64,000 nt of DNA from Lentzea sp. NBRC 105346. Lineage in GTDB: Bacteria > Actinomycetota > Actinomycetes > Mycobacteriales > Pseudonocardiaceae. The position numbers and the translations under genes were made by a program. The notes under the pieces are model-generated. The model made no database searches. It had not been told where the DNA came from and saw nothing but the letters and a program-made list of their open reading frames with translations. The stretch is from the NCBI RefSeq assembly GCF_030269605.1, contig NZ_BSTQ01000001.1:828850-892849 (forward strand). The letters are read 5' to 3'. Below, piece after piece: positions 53,101-64,000 of this stretch. The stretch's first letter is position 1. Every line of letters begins with the position of its first letter.

Positions 53101-56100
53101 TTGGGCTTACCCGTGGAGCCCGAGGTGTAGATGACATAGGCCGGGTGAGAGGGCCGTAGATCGACCACCGGGTCGGAAACAGGCGTGTCGAGCGACGGCA
53201 ACGAGGAAAGCACGACCTGCGGCGCGGCATCCGCCAGCATGAAGTCGATCCGGTCCTGCGGATAATCAGGGTCGACCGGCAGATAAGCGCCACCGGCCTT
53301 CAACACACCCAGCACCGCGACGACCATGTCGATCGACCGCGGCATCGACACCGCCACCACCGACTCAGGCCCAACACCAAGACCGATCAGATGATGCGCC
53401 ACCTGATTCGCCCGCGCGTTCAACTCCACATAGGACACAGACGTGTCCCCGAGCACCATCGCCGTACGATCGGACACCTGCGCAGCGAACAACTCCGGAA
53501 CCGTCAACGCCGGCACATCACGACCAGTCGCGTTCCAGTCGACCAGGATGCGCGAACGCTCCTCAGAACCAAGCAGGTCAATGGCACTGAGAGGGCGTTC
53601 GGGCTCCGCCGCCACGGCTTCGAGCACCAGCACGAGCCGGTCGGCGAACGAGCGCATGGTCGGCTCGTCGAACAGGTCCGTGGCGTACTCGATCTTGCCG
53701 TGCAGACCGCGCGGCGTGCCGTCGGCGGCGCGCTGCTCGAAGAACGCGACGGTCATGTCGAACTTCGACACGCTGTGCGTGCCGGGCGGCTCCCCCGCGA
53801 CCCGCAGACCGGGCAGTTCGAGGTCGCCGTCGGCGGCGTTCTGCAGGCCGACCATGATCTGGAACAGCGGGTGCCGCGCCAGCGACCGGGCCGGGTTGAG
53901 CACCTCGACGAGCCGGTCGAACGGCACGTCCTGGTGCGCGTACGCGGCCAGCGCGACCTCGCGGACGCGCTCGACCAGCTCGGTGAACGCCGGGTCGCCG
54001 GACACATCGGTCCGCAGCACCAACGTGTTGACGAAGAACCCGACGAGGTCGTCCAACGCGTCGTCGGTGCGGCCGGCGATCGGAGCGCCGAGCGGGATGT
54101 CGGTGCCCGCGCCGAGCCGCGTCAGCAGCGTCGCCAGACCCGCCTGCAGCACCATGAACAGGCTCGCCTGGCCACGCCGGGCCAGCGTCGCGAGCTGGGC
54201 GTGCACCTCGGGGCTGATCTCGAAGCTCAGGTCCTTGCCGCGGTACGTGGCGACCGCGGGCCGCGGCCGGTCCAGCGGCAGCGCCAGCTCCTCGGGAATC
54301 CCGGCGAGCGCCTCGGTCCAGTACGCCAGCTGGGCGGCGAGGGCGCTGTCCGGGTCGTCCTGGCTGCCGAGCAGTTCTCGTTGCCACAGGGCGTAGTCCG
54401 CGTACTGCACGGGCAGCTCGGGCAACAACGGACGTCGGCCCAACCGGCGTGCGCCGTACGCCGTCGCGAGGTCACGCCACAGCGGTCCCATCGACCACTC
54501 GTCACCCGCGATGTGGTGCACCAGCAGCAGAAGGACGTGCTCGTCCGGCTCGACGCGGAAAATCCAGCCGCGGATGGGGATCTCGGTGGACAGGTCGAAC
54601 CGGTGCGCGGCCGCCTCACCCAAAGCCGACGCGAGACCGTCCCGGTCCACGTCGACCCGCTGCAACACCGGCCACGCCTCGTCCTCGGGAATGACCACCT
54701 GGCAGGCGACACCGTCCTGCTCGGTGACCACGGTCCGCAGACTCTCGTGCCGCACCACGACGTCACCAAGCGCTGCCCGCAGCGCGACCTCGTCGAGCTC
54801 GCCGGTGAGCCGCACGGAGAACGGGATGTTGTAGACCGGGTTCGGGCCTTCGAGGCGGTCGAGGAACCACAACCGCTGCTGCGCGAACGACAACGGCACC
54901 TGATCGGGCCGTTCACGCGGCTCCAAAGCCCGCCGGGCAACGCCACCCTGCGCACTGATCACCGCCGACAGGCCCGCCACGGTCGGCGCCTCGAACAGCG
55001 AGTGCAGCTCGATCTCCACCCGCAGCACCGCGCGGATCCGGCTGACCAGCCGGGTCGCGAGCAGCGAGTGACCGCCGAGGTCGAAGAAGTCGTCGTCGAT
55101 GCCGACCTGCTCCACGCCGAGGATCTCGGCGAACAATCCGGCGAGCACTTCCTCCTGCGGCGTACGCGGTTTGCGGCCGCCCCCCGAGGTGAACTCGGGG
55201 TCGGGCAGCGCGGCCCGGTCGAGCTTTCCATTGGGCGTCAAAGGGAACACGTCCAGCTCGACGACCGCCGACGGGATCATGTGCTCCGGCAGGGCGAGCG
55301 CGCTCAGGTCGGCCTTGCCCGTCACGTACGCGACCAGGCGCGAGTCCCGCACGACCACGACCGCCTGCGTTACTCCGTCCTGCGCGGTCAGCGCAGCCTC
55401 GATTTCGCCCGGCTCGATGCGGAACCCGCGCAGCTTCACCTGCTCATCGGCACGCCCGACGAACTCCAGCTCACCGCCAGTGTTCCACCGGACCAGATCG
55501 CCGGTCCGATACATCCGGCCCCCGAAGGGACACGCCACGAACCGCTCGGCCGTCAACGAGGGCCGGTTCAGGTAACCACGCGCAAGTCCAGCACCCGCAA
55601 CATAAAGCTCACCCACGACACCGGCCGGAACGGGCCGCAACGCCGCGTCCAGCACGTACACCTGGGTGTTGATCAGTGGCCGGCCGATGGGCACATCACC
55701 GGACAGTGGCGAGCTCATCGTCGCGCACACGGTCGTCTCGGTCGGTCCGTAAGCATTGATCATCCGACGGCCGGGAGCCCACGCCGACACCACCTCGGCC
55801 GGACACGCCTCCCCCGCCACGACCAGGCATTCGAGCCCCTCGGGCACCAGTCCGGTCAGGGCCGTCGGCGGCAACGTCGCATGGGTAACTCCGCGCAAAG
55901 CGAATGCCAGCTCGTCACCGAGCAGCTTGCGGTCCGACAACACGAGCGTCGCCCCGGAGAGCAACGCCATGCAGATCTCCCACCACGCCGCATCGAAACT
56001 CAACGAGGCGAACTGCAGAACGCGGCTCTCGGCAGTGACACCCAGCTCAGCCTGCTGCGACGCAAGCAGGCTCGGGATGCCCGCATGCGTGACCACGACA

Positions 56101-57845
56101 CCCTTGGGCTTGCCCGTCGATCCGGACGTATAGATCACGTACGCCGGATGCGACGGCCGCAGATCAACAACCGGGTCAGAGGCCGGGGTGTCCAACGGCG
56201 GCAACGAGGAGAGCACGACCTGCGGCGCGGCATCCGCCAGCATGAAATCGATCCGGTCCTGCGGGTAGGAGGGGTCGACCGGCAGATAGGCACCACCGGC
56301 CTTCAACACACCCAGCACCGCGACGACCATGTCGATCGACCGCGGCATCGACACCGCGACCACCGACTCAGGCCCAACACCAAGACCGATCAGATGATGC
56401 GCCACCTGATTCGCCCGCGCATTCAACTCCACATAGGACACAGACGTGTCCCCGAGCACCAACGCCGTCCGATCGGACACCTGCGCAGCGAACAACTCCG
56501 GAACCGTCAACGCCGGCACATCACGACCAGTGGCGTTCCAGTCGGCCAGGATGCGCGAACGCTCGTCGTCACCGAGCAGCGGCAGATCCCGGACGAGCTG
56601 GTCCGGGTCGTCCGCGAACGCTTCCATGAACCGCACCAGCCGCGCGCCGATCGTCTCGATCTCGGCGGCGGTGAACACGTCGGTCCGGTACCCGAGCTTG
56701 AGCCGCAACCCGTCCGCGAGGCTCACGTTGAGGCTCAACGGATAGTGGGTGGTGTCGCCACCCTCACCACCGGCGGGCGCGATTCGCACGCCAGGCGCGG
56801 GCGTGTACGAGGTGTCCGGGTCGACCGGCAGGTTGACGAACACGGTCACGGTGTCGAACAGCTCGCCGACCCCGGCCTGCCGCTGGATCTCCACCAGCTC
56901 CAGGTGCTGGTGCTCGGTGAGCCCGGCCCGGTGGTCCTGGATCTCGGCCAGCAACGACGCCAGCGACGCGGACAGCCGCGGCCGCACCCGCACGGGCACG
57001 GTGTTGATGCACAACCCGACCAGCCGATCACTGCCCGGCAGCTCGGGCGGCCGCACCGCGACCGTCGTGCCGAACAGGACATCGGAACTGCCGGTCATCG
57101 TCCCGAGCAGCACCGACCACGCACCCTGCACGACCGTGTTCATCGTCAGGCCCCGGCTCCGAGCCACCGACGCGACGCGTGAAGTCAGATCCGCGGGCAC
57201 GTCGACCGTCACCAGCGACGGTGTGTCCGGAGCGTCGACCAGACCGGCGGGTGCGATCCGCGTGGCGCGTTCGACCCCGGCCAGCGCGTCACGCCACGCC
57301 GTGCGCGCGTCGTCGCGGTCCTGAGCCCGCAGCCACGCCAGGTAGTTCCGGTACGACGGCGCCTTCCCCGGCACCTGACCGGAATACAAGGAGAACAGCT
57401 CTTCCAGCAGGATCGGCATGGACCAGCCGTCGAGCAGGATGTGGTGGCTGGTGAACAACAGCCGGAAGTCCGCCGGCCCCAGCCGTACCAGCGTGAACCG
57501 CAGCAACGGACGACCGGGATCGAACGGCCGGGCGTGGTCGGCGGCCAGCACCCGATCGAGCTCGGCCGGGTCGGCGGACACCTCCTCCCACGGCAGGTCG
57601 ATCTCGCGCGGAATCAGCTGTACCGGCGTGTCGAGGCCCTCGTGGTGGAACCGCGCGGCCAGGTGCGGGTGCCGCCGCAGCAACGCGTGCGCCGCCTCCC
57701 GCAACCGCTCCGGCTCCAGCGGCCCGGACACCTCGTACACCAGCTGGACGACGTAGACATCCACGGCCCGCGGGTCGTACAGCGCGTGGAACAGGAAACC
57801 CTGCTGCAGCGGTGAGAGCGGCAGTACGTCGGCGAACCCGGTCAT
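44142..57845 (-). CDS. Four-module NRPS, C-A-T / C-A-T-E / C-A-T / C-A-T-TE
   Basis: A 4567-residue synthetase. Domain landmarks: C1 (HHILLDG about 133), A1 (FDAAWW about 618), T1 (LGGHSL about 925); C2 (HHIAGDE about 1112), A2 (about 1618), T2 (LGGDSI about 1927), E ([10 protein letters not shown] about 2080); C3 (HHVLVDG about 2492), A3 (FDVALVEQ about 2965), T3 (about 3279); C4 (HHVAGDA about 3447), A4 (FDMAVFEL about 3952), T4 (about 4282); TE with nucleophile GWSFGG about 4412. C1 and C3 share the PLxPLQQGxLFH opening and follow E domains (D-to-L type); C2 and C4 share [15 protein letters not shown] (L-to-L). Pocket residues: A1 and A2 DAWTVAAVC (Phe-like), A3 DVVMVGAIA (unassigned), A4 DMFQLGMVW (close to Gly codes). 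The ATG at 57845 overlaps the upstream NRPS stop (ATGA). The TE releases the finished peptide, by hydrolysis or cyclisation. Confidence 0.96.
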   Translation of the reverse strand: MTGFADVLPLSPLQQGFLFHALYDPRAVDVYVVQLVYEVSGPLEPERLREAAHALLRRHPHLAARFHHEGLDTPVQLIPREIDLPWEEVSADPAELDRVLAADHARPFDPGRPLLRFTLVRLGPADFRLLFTSHHILLDGWSMPILLEELFSLYSGQVPGKAPSYRNYLAWLRAQDRDDARTAWRDALAGVERATRIAPAGLVDAPDTPSLVTVDVPADLTSRVASVARSRGLTMNTVVQGAWSVLLGTMTGSSDVLFGTTVAVRPPELPGSDRLVGLCINTVPVRVRPRLSASLASLLAEIQDHRAGLTEHQHLELVEIQRQAGVGELFDTVTVFVNLPVDPDTSYTPAPGVRIAPAGGEGGDTTHYPLSLNVSLADGLRLKLGYRTDVFTAAEIETIGARLVRFMEAFADDPDQLVRDLPLLGDDERSRILADWNATGRDVPALTVPELFAAQVSDRTALVLGDTSVSYVELNARANQVAHHLIGLGVGPESVVAVSMPRSIDMVVAVLGVLKAGGAYLPVDPSYPQDRIDFMLADAAPQVVLSSLPPLDTPASDPVVDLRPSHPAYVIYTSGSTGKPKGVVVTHAGIPSLLASQQAELGVTAESRVLQFASLSFDAAWWEICMALLSGATLVLSDRKLLGDELAFALRGVTHATLPPTALTGLVPEGLECLVVAGEACPAEVVSAWAPGRRMINAYGPTETTVCATMSSPLSGDVPIGRPLINTQVYVLDAALRPVPAGVVGELYVAGAGLARGYLNRPSLTAERFVACPFGGRMYRTGDLVRWNTGGELEFVGRADEQVKLRGFRIEPGEIEAALTAQDGVTQAVVVVRDSRLVAYVTGKADLSALALPEHMIPSAVVELDVFPLTPNGKLDRAALPDPEFTSGGGRKPRTPQEEVLAGLFAEILGVEQVGIDDDFFDLGGHSLLATRLVSRIRAVLRVEIELHSLFEAPTVAGLSAVISAQGGVARRALEPRERPDQVPLSFAQQRLWFLDRLEGPNPVYNIPFSVRLTGELDEVALRAALGDVVVRHESLRTVVTEQDGVACQVVIPEDEAWPVLQRVDVDRDGLASALGEAAAHRFDLSTEIPIRGWIFRVEPDEHVLLLLVHHIAGDEWSMGPLWRDLATAYGARRLGRRPLLPELPVQYADYALWQRELLGSQDDPDSALAAQLAYWTEALAGIPEELALPLDRPRPAVATYRGKDLSFEISPEVHAQLATLARRGQASLFMVLQAGLATLLTRLGAGTDIPLGAPIAGRTDDALDDLVGFFVNTLVLRTDVSGDPAFTELVERVREVALAAYAHQDVPFDRLVEVLNPARSLARHPLFQIMVGLQNAADGDLELPGLRVAGEPPGTHSVSKFDMTVAFFEQRAADGTPRGLHGKIEYATDLFDEPTMRSFADRLVLVLEAVAAEPERPLSAIDLLGSEERSRILVDWNATGRDVPALTVPELFAAQVSDRTAMVLGDTSVSYVELNARANQVAHHLIGLGVGPESVVAVSMPRSIDMVVAVLGVLKAGGAYLPVDPDYPQDRIDFMLADAAPQVVLSSLPSLDTPVSDPVVDLRPSHPAYVIYTSGSTGKPKGVVVSHAGVPSLLASQQAHLGVTAESRVLQFASLSFDAAWWEICMALLSGATLVLSDHKLIGDDLADALRGVTHATLPPVALTGLTPEGLECLVVAGEACPAEVVSAWAPGRRMINAYGPTETTVCATMSSPLTDGAPIGRPLINTRVYVLDSSLRPVPVGVLGELYVAGAGLARGYLNRPSLTAERFVGCPFGGRMYRTGDLVRWTADGELEFAGRVDQQVKLHGYRIELGEVEAALERQDTVSRAVALVRDDRLVAYVIGKADLGALALPDYMVPSAVVELDAFPVTPNGKLDRAALPAPEVVTGRGAQARTPQEEALASVFAEILGVETVGVDDDFFDLGGDSITAVQLVSRARKAGVEFGGVREVFRCPTVAGLAAVAVETTAAASVEDDGVGAVPTLPMVSWLRERGGDSANFHQSVLLRVPDDLTEEDVFAAVQLLLDRHDALRMKLTGWDVEILPRGAVSARDCVGELDPWAGRMARFELLERGRLLVVLHHLVVDGVSWRILLPDLKQAVETGELDPVGTSLRRWAHLLHDEVANRRSELPLWRSIVDGDDPLLSHRPLDPERDTTATAGTVELTLPTAVTAPLLTRVPGLRHARVNDVLLQAFAAAVHRWRPRPDGVLVEVEGHGREVQAVSGQADLSRTVGWFTSVHPVRLLPGDSVPTLPDNGIGYTLLRYLDGESFRQPQLGFNYLGRFGAASPEDWAPLPDAADLPEAVLPLPHAISVNAVAQERPDGPELTARWTFASELFTPEEIRELGSLWFAELTALVEPIERLEERYGPITDVLPLAPLQQGLLFHVLDGTVASDTYRVQVVLELAGPLDADRLRRAAEALVRRHPQLVAAFHEDVQVFPRDVQLPWRSGDDLDSVLAEELAHPLDPADPPMFRVALVRMGPDLHRLVLTYHHVLVDGWSTPIMVGELFQLYAGAELPPATPYREYLHWLRDQDRATAEESWREALAGVTPTRIAPPRVSTGTDAVAVALSSEDTARLTAQARQHGLTLNSVVQAAWGLLLGTLTGTDDVVFGTTVAGRPPEIPGSETMVGLFINSLPLRVRSRGTLLDVVTDVRDQLSGLLARQPLGLLDIQRIAGVGELFDTLTVFENYPISDAALEHPGTGLTIRLAGGKGGDNTHYPLNLLAQPGDRLQLRLGYQHGVFTTDDVETIAGRLVRVLQAIAADPATPVHRLDVLTADERSRLDTVADAPVATVPELFHAQVARTPGNTAVISEGAFLTYAGLNARANQVAHHLIGLGVGPESLVALRIPRSIDYVVAMLGVLKAGAAYLPIDPDYPADRIAFMLADASPQVVLTSAPADGPTTDPVVDLRPSHPAYVIYTSGSTGTPKGVVVPHTGLAALVSDHVERCSVMPNSRVLQCVSPSFDVALVEQLMALSTGAALVLAPKEKVLSGEALDGVTHIMMPHSMLAAVPEERAASVRTVVSGGEPMAAETVARWAPGRLLINAYGPTETTIAATATGPVTEGVPGIGSPIAGARVFVLDRLLRPVPKGVVGELYIGGLGVARGYLNQPGLTAERFVASPNGRMYRTGDLVRWADTLEFVGRADEQVKIRGFRIEPGEIEAVLTSLPAVRRAAVIVRDDRLVAYVVPSGDQEPVGLRDAVARRLPDHMVPSAFVTVEQLPLMPNGKLDRDALPEPAFVSTGRKPRTPHEELVAGLFADLLGHDEVGIDDSFFDLGGHSLLATRLVSRIRTALGAEISVRTVFDSPTVAGLCAQITVGTARNPLERRERPERVPLSFAQQRLWFLDRLEGPNPVYNLPLTVRAPGLDAEVLRAALNDVVARHESLRTVVAEHDGMPCQVVLPHADVSLEETDDLDAAAAHRFDLAREIPIRAWASGDVLLILLHHVAGDAWSIAPLWRDLAAAYTARSEGRAPVWAELPVQYADYALWQRELPIADQLEYWTDALAGLPEEITLPQDRPRPALPSYRGADLTFQIAPDVHAALLKVARQRQASLFMVLQAALAALLTRLGAGTDIPLGAPIAGRTDDALDDLVGFFGNTLVLRTDVSGDPAFTELLDRVRRTDLAAYAHQDVPFEHVVETVNPTRSLAHQPLFQVLMTVQNTESPRMEIGGVEATAVPARHDTAKFDLSFSFRETEQGITGHAEYALDLFDHDTVRQIADRLTTFLEAVAADPHQRIGAVDLLGDHERRQLLEKWNDTTRPAAAPTMLELFRAQVARTPDAVAVVCGETSLSYAELDARANHVASQLLAQGVGREDIVAVVLPRSADLLVALLGVLKSGAAYLPIDPEHPMSRIGFVLGDTRPAVVISADPALRGTNGRLTVDGETAPDPGVRVRPDDLAYVIYTSGSTGTPKGVMIPHGAFANFLHAMREHQFLGDGDRLLAVTTAGFDMAVFELYVPLVSGATIVMAGKDTVRDTAALPEVLRRDEINVLQATPSLWHELLAEGASLSHVRALVGAEPLPAQLGRELHERTRAVTNMYGPTETTVWSTAADLTGGDPSIGSPVANTQVYVLDAGLRLVPPGVVGELYIGGLGLARGYRNRPSLTAERFVACPFGSQNDGYRMYRTGDLAKWSADGTLTFVGRADQQVKVNGFRIEPGEIESALAAHPAVDRAVVVLREDRPGIKQLVAYVVGATDGLREHLRQRLPEYMVPSAYVSLDAIPLNPNGKVDRRALPAVQVSSTGGAPATAREQVLADLFAELLGLPAVGVHDDFFALGGHSLLSARLVSRIRSQLGVEVGIRAVFEAPTVAGLAQRLDSEGGSDFDVLLPLRPHGSRTPLFCVHPAVGLSWCYSRLLSHLDPGQPVYGLQARAISTADGLPASMDEMATDYLAQIRSVQPAGPYRLLGWSFGGLVAHAIATLLQDAGEEVELLVTLDSAPQPDVPEIDASAALANLLAEYGASELTPEALDRIRLHDPGLASLLDRNLDGHMRATTNLSSVMRTFSPRPFHGSMLCFVAEADPSAWDPHVAGVEVHHVPCTHQEMLRPSAAAQIGAVLSARLTG

Positions 57846-60800
57846 GACGTCGCCCTCCAGGCGGTCTCGAGCAGGTCGATCTCGTGCTGGCTCAGCCCGG
57901 CCAGCGGCAGGTCGGACGGCGTGAAGCCGCCCTCGGCGTGGTCGGCGTACGCCACGAGTCCACGAAGGACGGTGAACCACCGTTCGGCCAGATCACAGAC
58001 ATCGGCCTCGGTGAACAGGTCGCGGGCATACGACCAGTGAGCGGTCAGCTCGGGCCCGTCCACCCGGTCGTACGTCATGGCGTTCAACGAGATCGCGTGC
58101 GGTGGCGGCAGCACCGCCTCGCCGAGGTGCGCCCAGTCCTGGTCCTCGGGCGCCGGGAACCGGCCGAGGTAGTTGAAGCCCAGCTGCGGCTGTTTCGAGA
58201 ACGACTCGCCCGCCAGGTAACGCAGCAGCCCGTAGCCGAACCCGTTGTCCGGCAACGCCCGCAGCTGCTCCTTCACCTTCTTCACCACGCGTCCCAGCGC
58301 CGGGCCGCCGGAGCGGACCTCGGACCAGTCGACCTGGCCGGGCTTCAGCCGGACCGGGTGCATGCTGGTGAACCAGCCGACCGTGCGAGCCAGGTCCAGG
58401 CCCGGGGCGTCGAGCGCCTCGGTCTCCCGGCCGTGGCCCTCGACCTCGACGAGCACGCCGTCCGGCCGGGTGCGCCAGTGCTGCACGGCGATCGCGAACG
58501 CGGTCAGCAGCACGTCGTTGATCCGGCCGTGGAAGAGCGCGGGCAACCTCGTCAGCACCGGCTCGGTGACGGCCGCGGGCAGCGTCACCGTCACCGACTC
58601 GGCCACATCCGAAGCGCCGACCGGCCGTGACGTCAGCAACGGGTCGGGACCGTCCACAACGGACCGCCACAGCGGCAGCTCGGACCGTCGCCCGGCGGCC
58701 TCCTCGCCGAGCACCTGCGACCAGCGGCGCACGGACGTGCCGACCGGGTCGACGGAACCGGTCTCCAGGGCCTGCCGCAGGTCCGGCAACAGGATCCGCC
58801 ACGACACACCGTCCACCACGAGGTGGTGCAGCACGATCAGCAGCCGGTCCGGCGCGACCCGCACGAACCGCGCCATCGCGCCGCTCCACGGGTCCAGCTC
58901 GGCCAACGCGGTGTCCGCATCTGGAGTCAGCTGGGCGATCACCGATCCCGGCGGCGCGATCTCCATCTCCCACTCCGGAGACAGCCGCATCCGCAACGCG
59001 TCGTGGCTGTCCAGCAACACCTGTAACGCGGCGAGCAGGGCCGTGTCGTCGACGTCCGGCAGCCGCACCACCTGCGCCTGGTGGAACGTCCTGATGTCGC
59101 AGTCACGTTCACGCAGCCACGAAACGATCGGCAGCGGCCCGACGCGGCCGACACCGACGTCCTCCACGGCCACGTCCTCGACGGCGTCCGCGACCGCCTC
59201 GGCGAGACCCGCCACCGTCGGGTTCCGGAACACCTCGCGCACCCCGGACACCACGATCCCGCGCTGCCTCGCCCGGCTCACCACCTGCAAGGCGGAGATG
59301 CTGTCACCGCCGAGGTCGAAGAAGCCGTCGTCGACACCCACCTCGGACAGGCCCAGCACCTCGGCGAACACCTCCGCCAGCAGGCGTTCCCGCCGCGTCT
59401 CGGGCAGCCGGCCGTGGCTGAGGAACTCCGGCGCGGGCAGCGCGTCGCGATCCAGCTTCCCGTTGGGGCTCAACGGAAGCTCGTCCAGCACCACGACGGC
59501 CGCGGGCACCATGTGGTCCGGCAACGTCCGAGCCACCGCGGCGCGCAGGTCCGCCGGCTCGGGCACGTGGCCGTCGGCGGGCACGACATAGCCGACGAGC
59601 TGCCGCAGACCGGGCCGGTCCTCGCGCACGATCACCACGGCCCGGTCCACGGACGCGTCCGAAGCCAATACGGCCTCGATCTCGCCCGGCTCGATCCGGA
59701 AACCGCGGATCTTCACCTGCGAGTCCGCGCGCCCGATGAACTCCAGCTCACCGTCGGCCGTCCACCGCGCCAGGTCGCCGGTGCGGTACATGCGCCCACC
59801 GAACGGCGATGCCACGAACCGTTCGGCGGTCAGCCCCGGCCGCTTCAGGTACCCGCGCGCGACACCCAGTCCGGCGACGTAAAGCTCACCGACCACACCG
59901 ACGGGCACGGGCCGCAGCAACGGGTCCAGCACATACACGCTGGTGCCGGGGATCGGCGACCCGATGGTCGGCGCACCGGCGACCGGTCCGGTCGCGGTGG
60001 CCGACACCGTCGTTTCGGTCGGACCATAGGCGTTGATCAACCGGCGGCCGGGCGCCAGGCGCGCCACGGTCTCCGGCGCGATCGGCTCGGCACCGGTGAG
60101 CACGGTCCGGACGGTCTGCAGCCGATCCGCCGGCAACGTCGCCAGCACCGACGGCGGGATCACGCAGTGGGTGATCCGCTGCGACGCGATCACGTCGGCC
60201 AGGGGTTCACCCGGCAGCAGCCGGTCCTTCGGTGCCAGCACGAGGGCCGCGCCGGAGAACAATGCCATCGTCAGTTCGCAAACAGCCACGTCGAAGCTGG
60301 GCGACACGAACTGCAGCACGCGGCTGTTCGGCATGACCGAACAGCGTTCGACATGGTCGGACGCCAACGCGGCCAGGCCGGTATGCGGCACGACCACGCC
60401 CTTCGGCGTGCCGGTCGAACCGGACGTGTAGATGACGTACGCCGGGTGCTCGGGCCGGATCTCCACGTCCGGATCGGTGTCCGGGGTCGCCAGCACGGGA
60501 AGCCGATTCAGCAGCACCCGCGGTGCGGCGTCGGCGATCAGGTAGCGGATCCGCTCGTCCGGGTAGTCCGGGTCGATCGGCAGGTACGCGCCACCGGCCT
60601 TCACCACGCCGAGCACCGCGACGACGAAGTCGATCGAGCGCGGCAACGTCAACGCCACCACGCTCTCCGGCCCGACGCCGAGCCCGATCAGGTGGTGCGC
60701 CACCTGGTTCGCGCGGGAGTTCAGCTCCGCGTACGTCAGCGACCGATCCTCGAAGACCACCGCGATGTTGTCCGGCGTGCGCTCCACCTGGGCGCGGAAC

Positions 60801-63800
60801 AGTTCGGGGAACGTCGCCACCGGCGCCGGTCCGGCCGGAAGCACCACCTGGGAACGTTCCGCGGTGCCGAGCAGATCCAAGCGGTGCAACGGGATCGTGG
60901 GCGAGTCGGCCACCGCGTGCAGCACGCGCAGCAGTCGTTCCGCGATCCGGCTGACGGCCTCGGGGGTGAACACGCCACGCTGGTAGCCGAGCCGCAGCTC
61001 CAGCCGTTCGCCCGGCTGCGCCAGCAGGTTCAGCGGATAGTGCGTGTTGTCGCCGCCGGTCCAGTCGACCAGCTCGACCGCGAGTCCGGACTCATCCGCG
61101 GAGATCGGGTAGTTCTCGAACACGGTGAGCGTGTCGAACAGCTCGCCCATGCCGATCAGCCGCTGGATGTCGACGAGCCCGAGCGGCTGCCGCGCGAGCA
61201 ACCCGGTCAGCTGCTCCTGCACCCCCGAGATCACGTCCAGCAGCGAGCCGCGCAACCGGACCCGCAGCGGCAGGGAGTTGATGAACAGCCCGACCATGGA
61301 CTCGACACCGGGGATCTCCGGCGGCCGGCCCGCGACGGTCGTGCCGAACACGACGTCGTCGCTGCCGGTCAACGTCCCCAGCAGCACACCCCAGGCGCCC
61401 TGCACCACGGAGTTCAGCGTCAGCCCGTGCCGACGGGCCTGAGCGACCAGCCGCTCCGTGACGTCGAGCGGAAGCTCAACGGTCACGGCGTCCTGCCCGG
61501 CGGAAGCATCAGCACTCGCGGGAGCGACACGGGTCGGGTGGTCCAGGCCGGCGAACAGGTCGACCCACGCCTTCGAAGCGTACTCGCGGTCCTGCTCCTG
61601 CAACCACGTCAGGTACTCGCGATACGGCGTCGCCGGAGGCAGCTCGACCCCGTGATACAGCTGGAAGAGCTCGCGGATCATCACCGGCGTCGACCAGCCG
61701 TCCACGAGGATGTGGTGGTAGGTCAGCACGAGCCGGTGCACCTCGGGCGCCATCCGCACCAGCGCCGCGCGGAACATCGGCGGCGCGGCCGGGTCGAACG
61801 GGTGCGCCAGCTCCTCGGCCAGCACGGTGTCCAGGTCGTCCGACTCGCGCCAGGGCAGCGTGACGTCACGCGGGAACACCTGCACCTGGTGCTCGTGGTG
61901 GAACGCGGCCACGAGCTGCGGATGCCGGCGCACCAGCGCTTCCGTCGCGGCACGCAGCCGGGCCGGGTCGAGCGGTCCGGTCAGCTCGAAGACCACCTGC
62001 ACCCGGTAGGCGTCCGATGCGGCGGTGTCGTCCAGCACGTGGAACAGCAGGCCCTGCTGCAACGGCGCCAGCGGCAGGAAGTCGGTGACACCGCCGTGCC
62101 GTTCCTCGAGCGCGTCGATGTCGTCCTGGCCCAGCCGCACCACGAGGTCGGACGGCGTGAACCCGCCCGCGTCCGGACGCTCGGCGTGCGCGACCAGTCC
62201 TTTCAGGACGGTGAACCACAGGTCCGCCAGCTCGCGGATCTCGGCGGCGGTGAACAGGTCGCTCGCGAACGACCACTCGGCGGTCAGCTCCGGTCCGTCC
62301 GCGCGGTCGTGCGCGATGGCGTTGAGCTCGATCGCGTTCGGCAGCGGCAGCACGGCTTCGGTCACCATGGCCATGGCACTGTCCGGCGCCGGAGTCCAGT
62401 CGCCGCTGTCCGCACCGAACCGGCCGAGGTAGTTGAACCCGATCTGCGGTTTCGGCAGCGCCGCCAGCACGTCCGAGGTGTCCGGGTTGAGGTAGCGCAG
62501 CATGCCGTAGCCGATGCCGTTGTCCGGCAACGCCCGCAGCTGCTCCTTCACCTGTTTCACGGCGCGCCCCAGCGCCGGGCCGCCATTGACGACGTCGTCC
62601 CAGCCGACCTGGCCCGGCCGCAGCCGGACCGGGTAGATGCTGGTGAACCAGCCCAGAGTCCGGGACAGGTCCACGCCGGCGGCATCCACGGCCCCGGCCT
62701 CGCGGCCGTGCCCCTCCACCTGGACGAGCACACCGTCCGGGCGCGGCCGCCAGTGGTCGACGGCGATCGCGAACGCCGTCAGCAGCACGTCGTTGATCCG
62801 GCCGTGGAACAGGCCCGGCAACCGCGTGAGGACCGGCGCGGTCACCTCCGCCGGCAACGTCACCTCGACCGTGCTCATCGTCGCGGTCGTGTCGCGCTCC
62901 GGGTGCAACGGCCGGTGCGACAGCCGCGGGTCATCACCCTCCACAATGGACTGCCACAGCGAGAGCTCCGACTGGCGGATCGGCCCGTTGGCCTCCTCAC
63001 CGAGCAGCTGGGCCCAGCGCCGCAACGACGTGCCCGCCGGGTCCACGGAACCGGTCTCGACGGCCTGCCGCAGGTCGGGCAGCAGGATCCGCCACGACAC
63101 GCCATCCACCACGAGGTGGTGCAACACGATCAGCAGCCGGTCCGGCGCGACCCGCACGAACCGCGCCATCGCGCCGCTCCACGGATCCAGCTCCGCGACC
63201 GCGGACGACGCATCCCGCGAGAGGCAGGAACGAGCCGAAACCGACCCTGGCGGGGAGATCTCCACCGACCACGATCGGGACAGCCGCATCCGCAGCGTGT
63301 CATGCCGGTCGAGCAGCACCTGGACACCTCGGACCAGCGCCTCTTCGGTCAGGTCGGCCGGTACGCGCAGCACCACCGACTGGTGCAGCTTCCCGACCTC
63401 ACCACCGCGCTCGCGCAGCCAGTTGACCATCGGCAGCTCGCCGACCCGGCCGACGCCGATGTCCTCGACCGCGTCGTCCTCCACCACCGCGGCGGCCGCG
63501 GCGACGGCGAGCCCGGCGACGGTCGGATACCGGAACACCTCGCGCACGCCGATCTCCAGACCGGCACGCTTCGCCCGGCTCACCACCTGCAGCGCGGTGA
63601 TGCTGTCACCGCCGAGCGCGAAGAAGTCGTCGTCCACACCGATACCGGACGCCCCGAGCACCTCGGCGAACACCCGCGCCAGCGCTTCTTCCGCGGCGGT
63701 CGCGGGCGCGCGCCCGGCCCCGCCGGACACCTCGGGCGCGGGCAACGCGGCCCGGTCGAGCTTGCCGTTCGGGGTCACCGGGATGGCGGCCAGCTCGACG

Positions 63801-64000
63801 ATCACCGCGGGCACCATGTAGTCCGGCAACCGCCGGGCGACCAGTTCCCGCAACGCCTGCGGGTCCACAGGTCCCGCGGGCACGACATACCCGACGAGCT
63901 GCCGCGCGCCGGACCGGTCCTCGCGCACGACCACGACGGCCCGCGCCACCGACTCGTCGGACGCCAGCACTGCCTCGATCTCGCCCAGCTCGATGCGGAA
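57842..64000 (-). CDS. NRPS, visible part A(tail)-T-E / C-A-T-E (5' end beyond window)
   Basis: 2052 residues are visible; the frame is open at the right edge, inside an A domain ([12 protein letters not shown], the A8 region). In visible numbering: T (LGGDSI about 130), E ([10 protein letters not shown] about 296), C ([12 protein letters not shown] about 645, HHILVDG about 764), A (SFDVAVCEL about 1237; pocket DVCVLGAVS, unassigned), T (LGGDSI about 1563), E (about 1725) and a short C-terminal tail after [13 protein letters not shown]. Both T domains that precede E carry the LGGDS form. Two successive modules thus deliver D-residues, and the C domain between them is of the D-to-L type, as expected. 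The tail resembles the E-C linker inside the same protein and probably docks to the N-terminus of the next synthetase. Confidence 0.95.
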   Translation of the reverse strand, partial: FRIELGEIEAVLASDESVARAVVVVREDRSGARQLVGYVVPAGPVDPQALRELVARRLPDYMVPAVIVELAAIPVTPNGKLDRAALPAPEVSGGAGRAPATAAEEALARVFAEVLGASGIGVDDDFFALGGDSITALQVVSRAKRAGLEIGVREVFRYPTVAGLAVAAAAAVVEDDAVEDIGVGRVGELPMVNWLRERGGEVGKLHQSVVLRVPADLTEEALVRGVQVLLDRHDTLRMRLSRSWSVEISPPGSVSARSCLSRDASSAVAELDPWSGAMARFVRVAPDRLLIVLHHLVVDGVSWRILLPDLRQAVETGSVDPAGTSLRRWAQLLGEEANGPIRQSELSLWQSIVEGDDPRLSHRPLHPERDTTATMSTVEVTLPAEVTAPVLTRLPGLFHGRINDVLLTAFAIAVDHWRPRPDGVLVQVEGHGREAGAVDAAGVDLSRTLGWFTSIYPVRLRPGQVGWDDVVNGGPALGRAVKQVKEQLRALPDNGIGYGMLRYLNPDTSDVLAALPKPQIGFNYLGRFGADSGDWTPAPDSAMAMVTEAVLPLPNAIELNAIAHDRADGPELTAEWSFASDLFTAAEIRELADLWFTVLKGLVAHAERPDAGGFTPSDLVVRLGQDDIDALEERHGGVTDFLPLAPLQQGLLFHVLDDTAASDAYRVQVVFELTGPLDPARLRAATEALVRRHPQLVAAFHHEHQVQVFPRDVTLPWRESDDLDTVLAEELAHPFDPAAPPMFRAALVRMAPEVHRLVLTYHHILVDGWSTPVMIRELFQLYHGVELPPATPYREYLTWLQEQDREYASKAWVDLFAGLDHPTRVAPASADASAGQDAVTVELPLDVTERLVAQARRHGLTLNSVVQGAWGVLLGTLTGSDDVVFGTTVAGRPPEIPGVESMVGLFINSLPLRVRLRGSLLDVISGVQEQLTGLLARQPLGLVDIQRLIGMGELFDTLTVFENYPISADESGLAVELVDWTGGDNTHYPLNLLAQPGERLELRLGYQRGVFTPEAVSRIAERLLRVLHAVADSPTIPLHRLDLLGTAERSQVVLPAGPAPVATFPELFRAQVERTPDNIAVVFEDRSLTYAELNSRANQVAHHLIGLGVGPESVVALTLPRSIDFVVAVLGVVKAGGAYLPIDPDYPDERIRYLIADAAPRVLLNRLPVLATPDTDPDVEIRPEHPAYVIYTSGSTGTPKGVVVPHTGLAALASDHVERCSVMPNSRVLQFVSPSFDVAVCELTMALFSGAALVLAPKDRLLPGEPLADVIASQRITHCVIPPSVLATLPADRLQTVRTVLTGAEPIAPETVARLAPGRRLINAYGPTETTVSATATGPVAGAPTIGSPIPGTSVYVLDPLLRPVPVGVVGELYVAGLGVARGYLKRPGLTAERFVASPFGGRMYRTGDLARWTADGELEFIGRADSQVKIRGFRIEPGEIEAVLASDASVDRAVVIVREDRPGLRQLVGYVVPADGHVPEPADLRAAVARTLPDHMVPAAVVVLDELPLSPNGKLDRDALPAPEFLSHGRLPETRRERLLAEVFAEVLGLSEVGVDDGFFDLGGDSISALQVVSRARQRGIVVSGVREVFRNPTVAGLAEAVADAVEDVAVEDVGVGRVGPLPIVSWLRERDCDIRTFHQAQVVRLPDVDDTALLAALQVLLDSHDALRMRLSPEWEMEIAPPGSVIAQLTPDADTALAELDPWSGAMARFVRVAPDRLLIVLHHLVVDGVSWRILLPDLRQALETGSVDPVGTSVRRWSQVLGEEAAGRRSELPLWRSVVDGPDPLLTSRPVGASDVAESVTVTLPAAVTEPVLTRLPALFHGRINDVLLTAFAIAVQHWRTRPDGVLVEVEGHGRETEALDAPGLDLARTVGWFTSMHPVRLKPGQVDWSEVRSGGPALGRVVKKVKEQLRALPDNGFGYGLLRYLAGESFSKQPQLGFNYLGRFPAPEDQDWAHLGEAVLPPPHAISLNAMTYDRVDGPELTAHWSYARDLFTEADVCDLAERWFTVLRGLVAYADHAEGGFTPSDLPLAGLSQHEIDLLETAWRATS

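Noticed and set aside
44142..57980. N-terminal extension of the terminal NRPS to 57980
   Set aside because: The added 45 residues are an out-of-frame reading of the upstream NRPS end; the ATG at 57845 has GGAGGG upstream and an ATGA overlap.
1..64000. tRNA, rRNA, integrase or insertion-sequence genes
   Set aside because: No cloverleaf-like segment, rRNA motif, DDE transposase or integrase motif was found on either strand; short RNAs without motifs could be missed by eye.

Overview
The window is very GC-rich, densely coded DNA with strong third-position G/C, frequent GTG and TTG starts, and AUGA/GUGA-type gene overlaps. Together with a PorA-like DUF3068 protein, LAL-type and PAS-LuxR regulators, an ECF sigma factor paired with a DGPF protein, and a large NRPS, this points to an actinomycete, most likely of the Pseudonocardiales (Lentzea/Saccharothrix/Amycolatopsis type). 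The family is an inference; no rRNA or tRNA gene is present to confirm it.

Layout. 1-4.1 kb: a PLP decarboxylase cut by the left edge, a Ppx/GppA phosphatase, a DUF3068 membrane protein, then about 1 kb of non-coding repeats that contain a 121-bp palindromic element. 4.1-11.7 kb: a LuxR/ATPase regulator with a patatin lipase, a secreted protein, a TetR-controlled divergent pair (SnoaL-like protein; TetR plus F420-type oxidoreductase), a lipoprotein and a secreted DUF1080 protein. 11.7-15.9 kb: a LacI regulator and a three-gene sugar ABC importer, tied to the DUF1080 gene by shared operator-like palindromes. 15.9-20.3 kb: TetR, SDR, DUF2236 and cytochrome P450 genes on one strand behind a clear operator, plus a metallo-beta-lactamase-fold hydrolase. 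20.4-28.7 kb: a second LAL regulator that carries an in-frame repeat insertion, a MOSC protein, a phosphodiesterase, proline iminopeptidase, a DGPF/ECF sigma pair, a VOC protein and a DedA protein. 28.8-35.2 kb: a complete peptide/nickel-type ABC importer with an alditol-oxidase-like enzyme at its end. 35.1-43.4 kb: small metabolic genes (oxidoreductase, MbtH, methyltransferase, two aldo/keto reductases, three SRPBCC proteins with an ArsR regulator, an alpha/beta hydrolase, a PAS-LuxR regulator).

43.8-64 kb: a non-ribosomal peptide synthetase locus on the minus strand. A partial upstream protein (visible order A-tail, T, E, C, A, T, E) is followed, with an ATGA overlap, by a complete 4567-residue protein (C-A-T, C-A-T-E, C-A-T, C-A-T-TE), then an MbtH gene and a terminator. 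Condensation-domain types agree with the position of the epimerization domains. The visible line ends in ...D-X, D-X, Phe-like, D-Phe-like, X, Gly-like, then thioesterase release. The first two A domains of the complete protein are near-duplicates. The PAS-LuxR gene and the hydrolase and reductase behind it run in the same direction and may belong to the cluster. The rest of the assembly line lies beyond the right edge.

The most unusual items are the 63-bp in-frame repeat array inside a regulator, the palindromic element nested in intergenic repeats, a MerR-type 19-bp-spacer promoter in front of an aldo/keto reductase, and two NRPS adenylation pockets whose residues match no substrate code I can assign.
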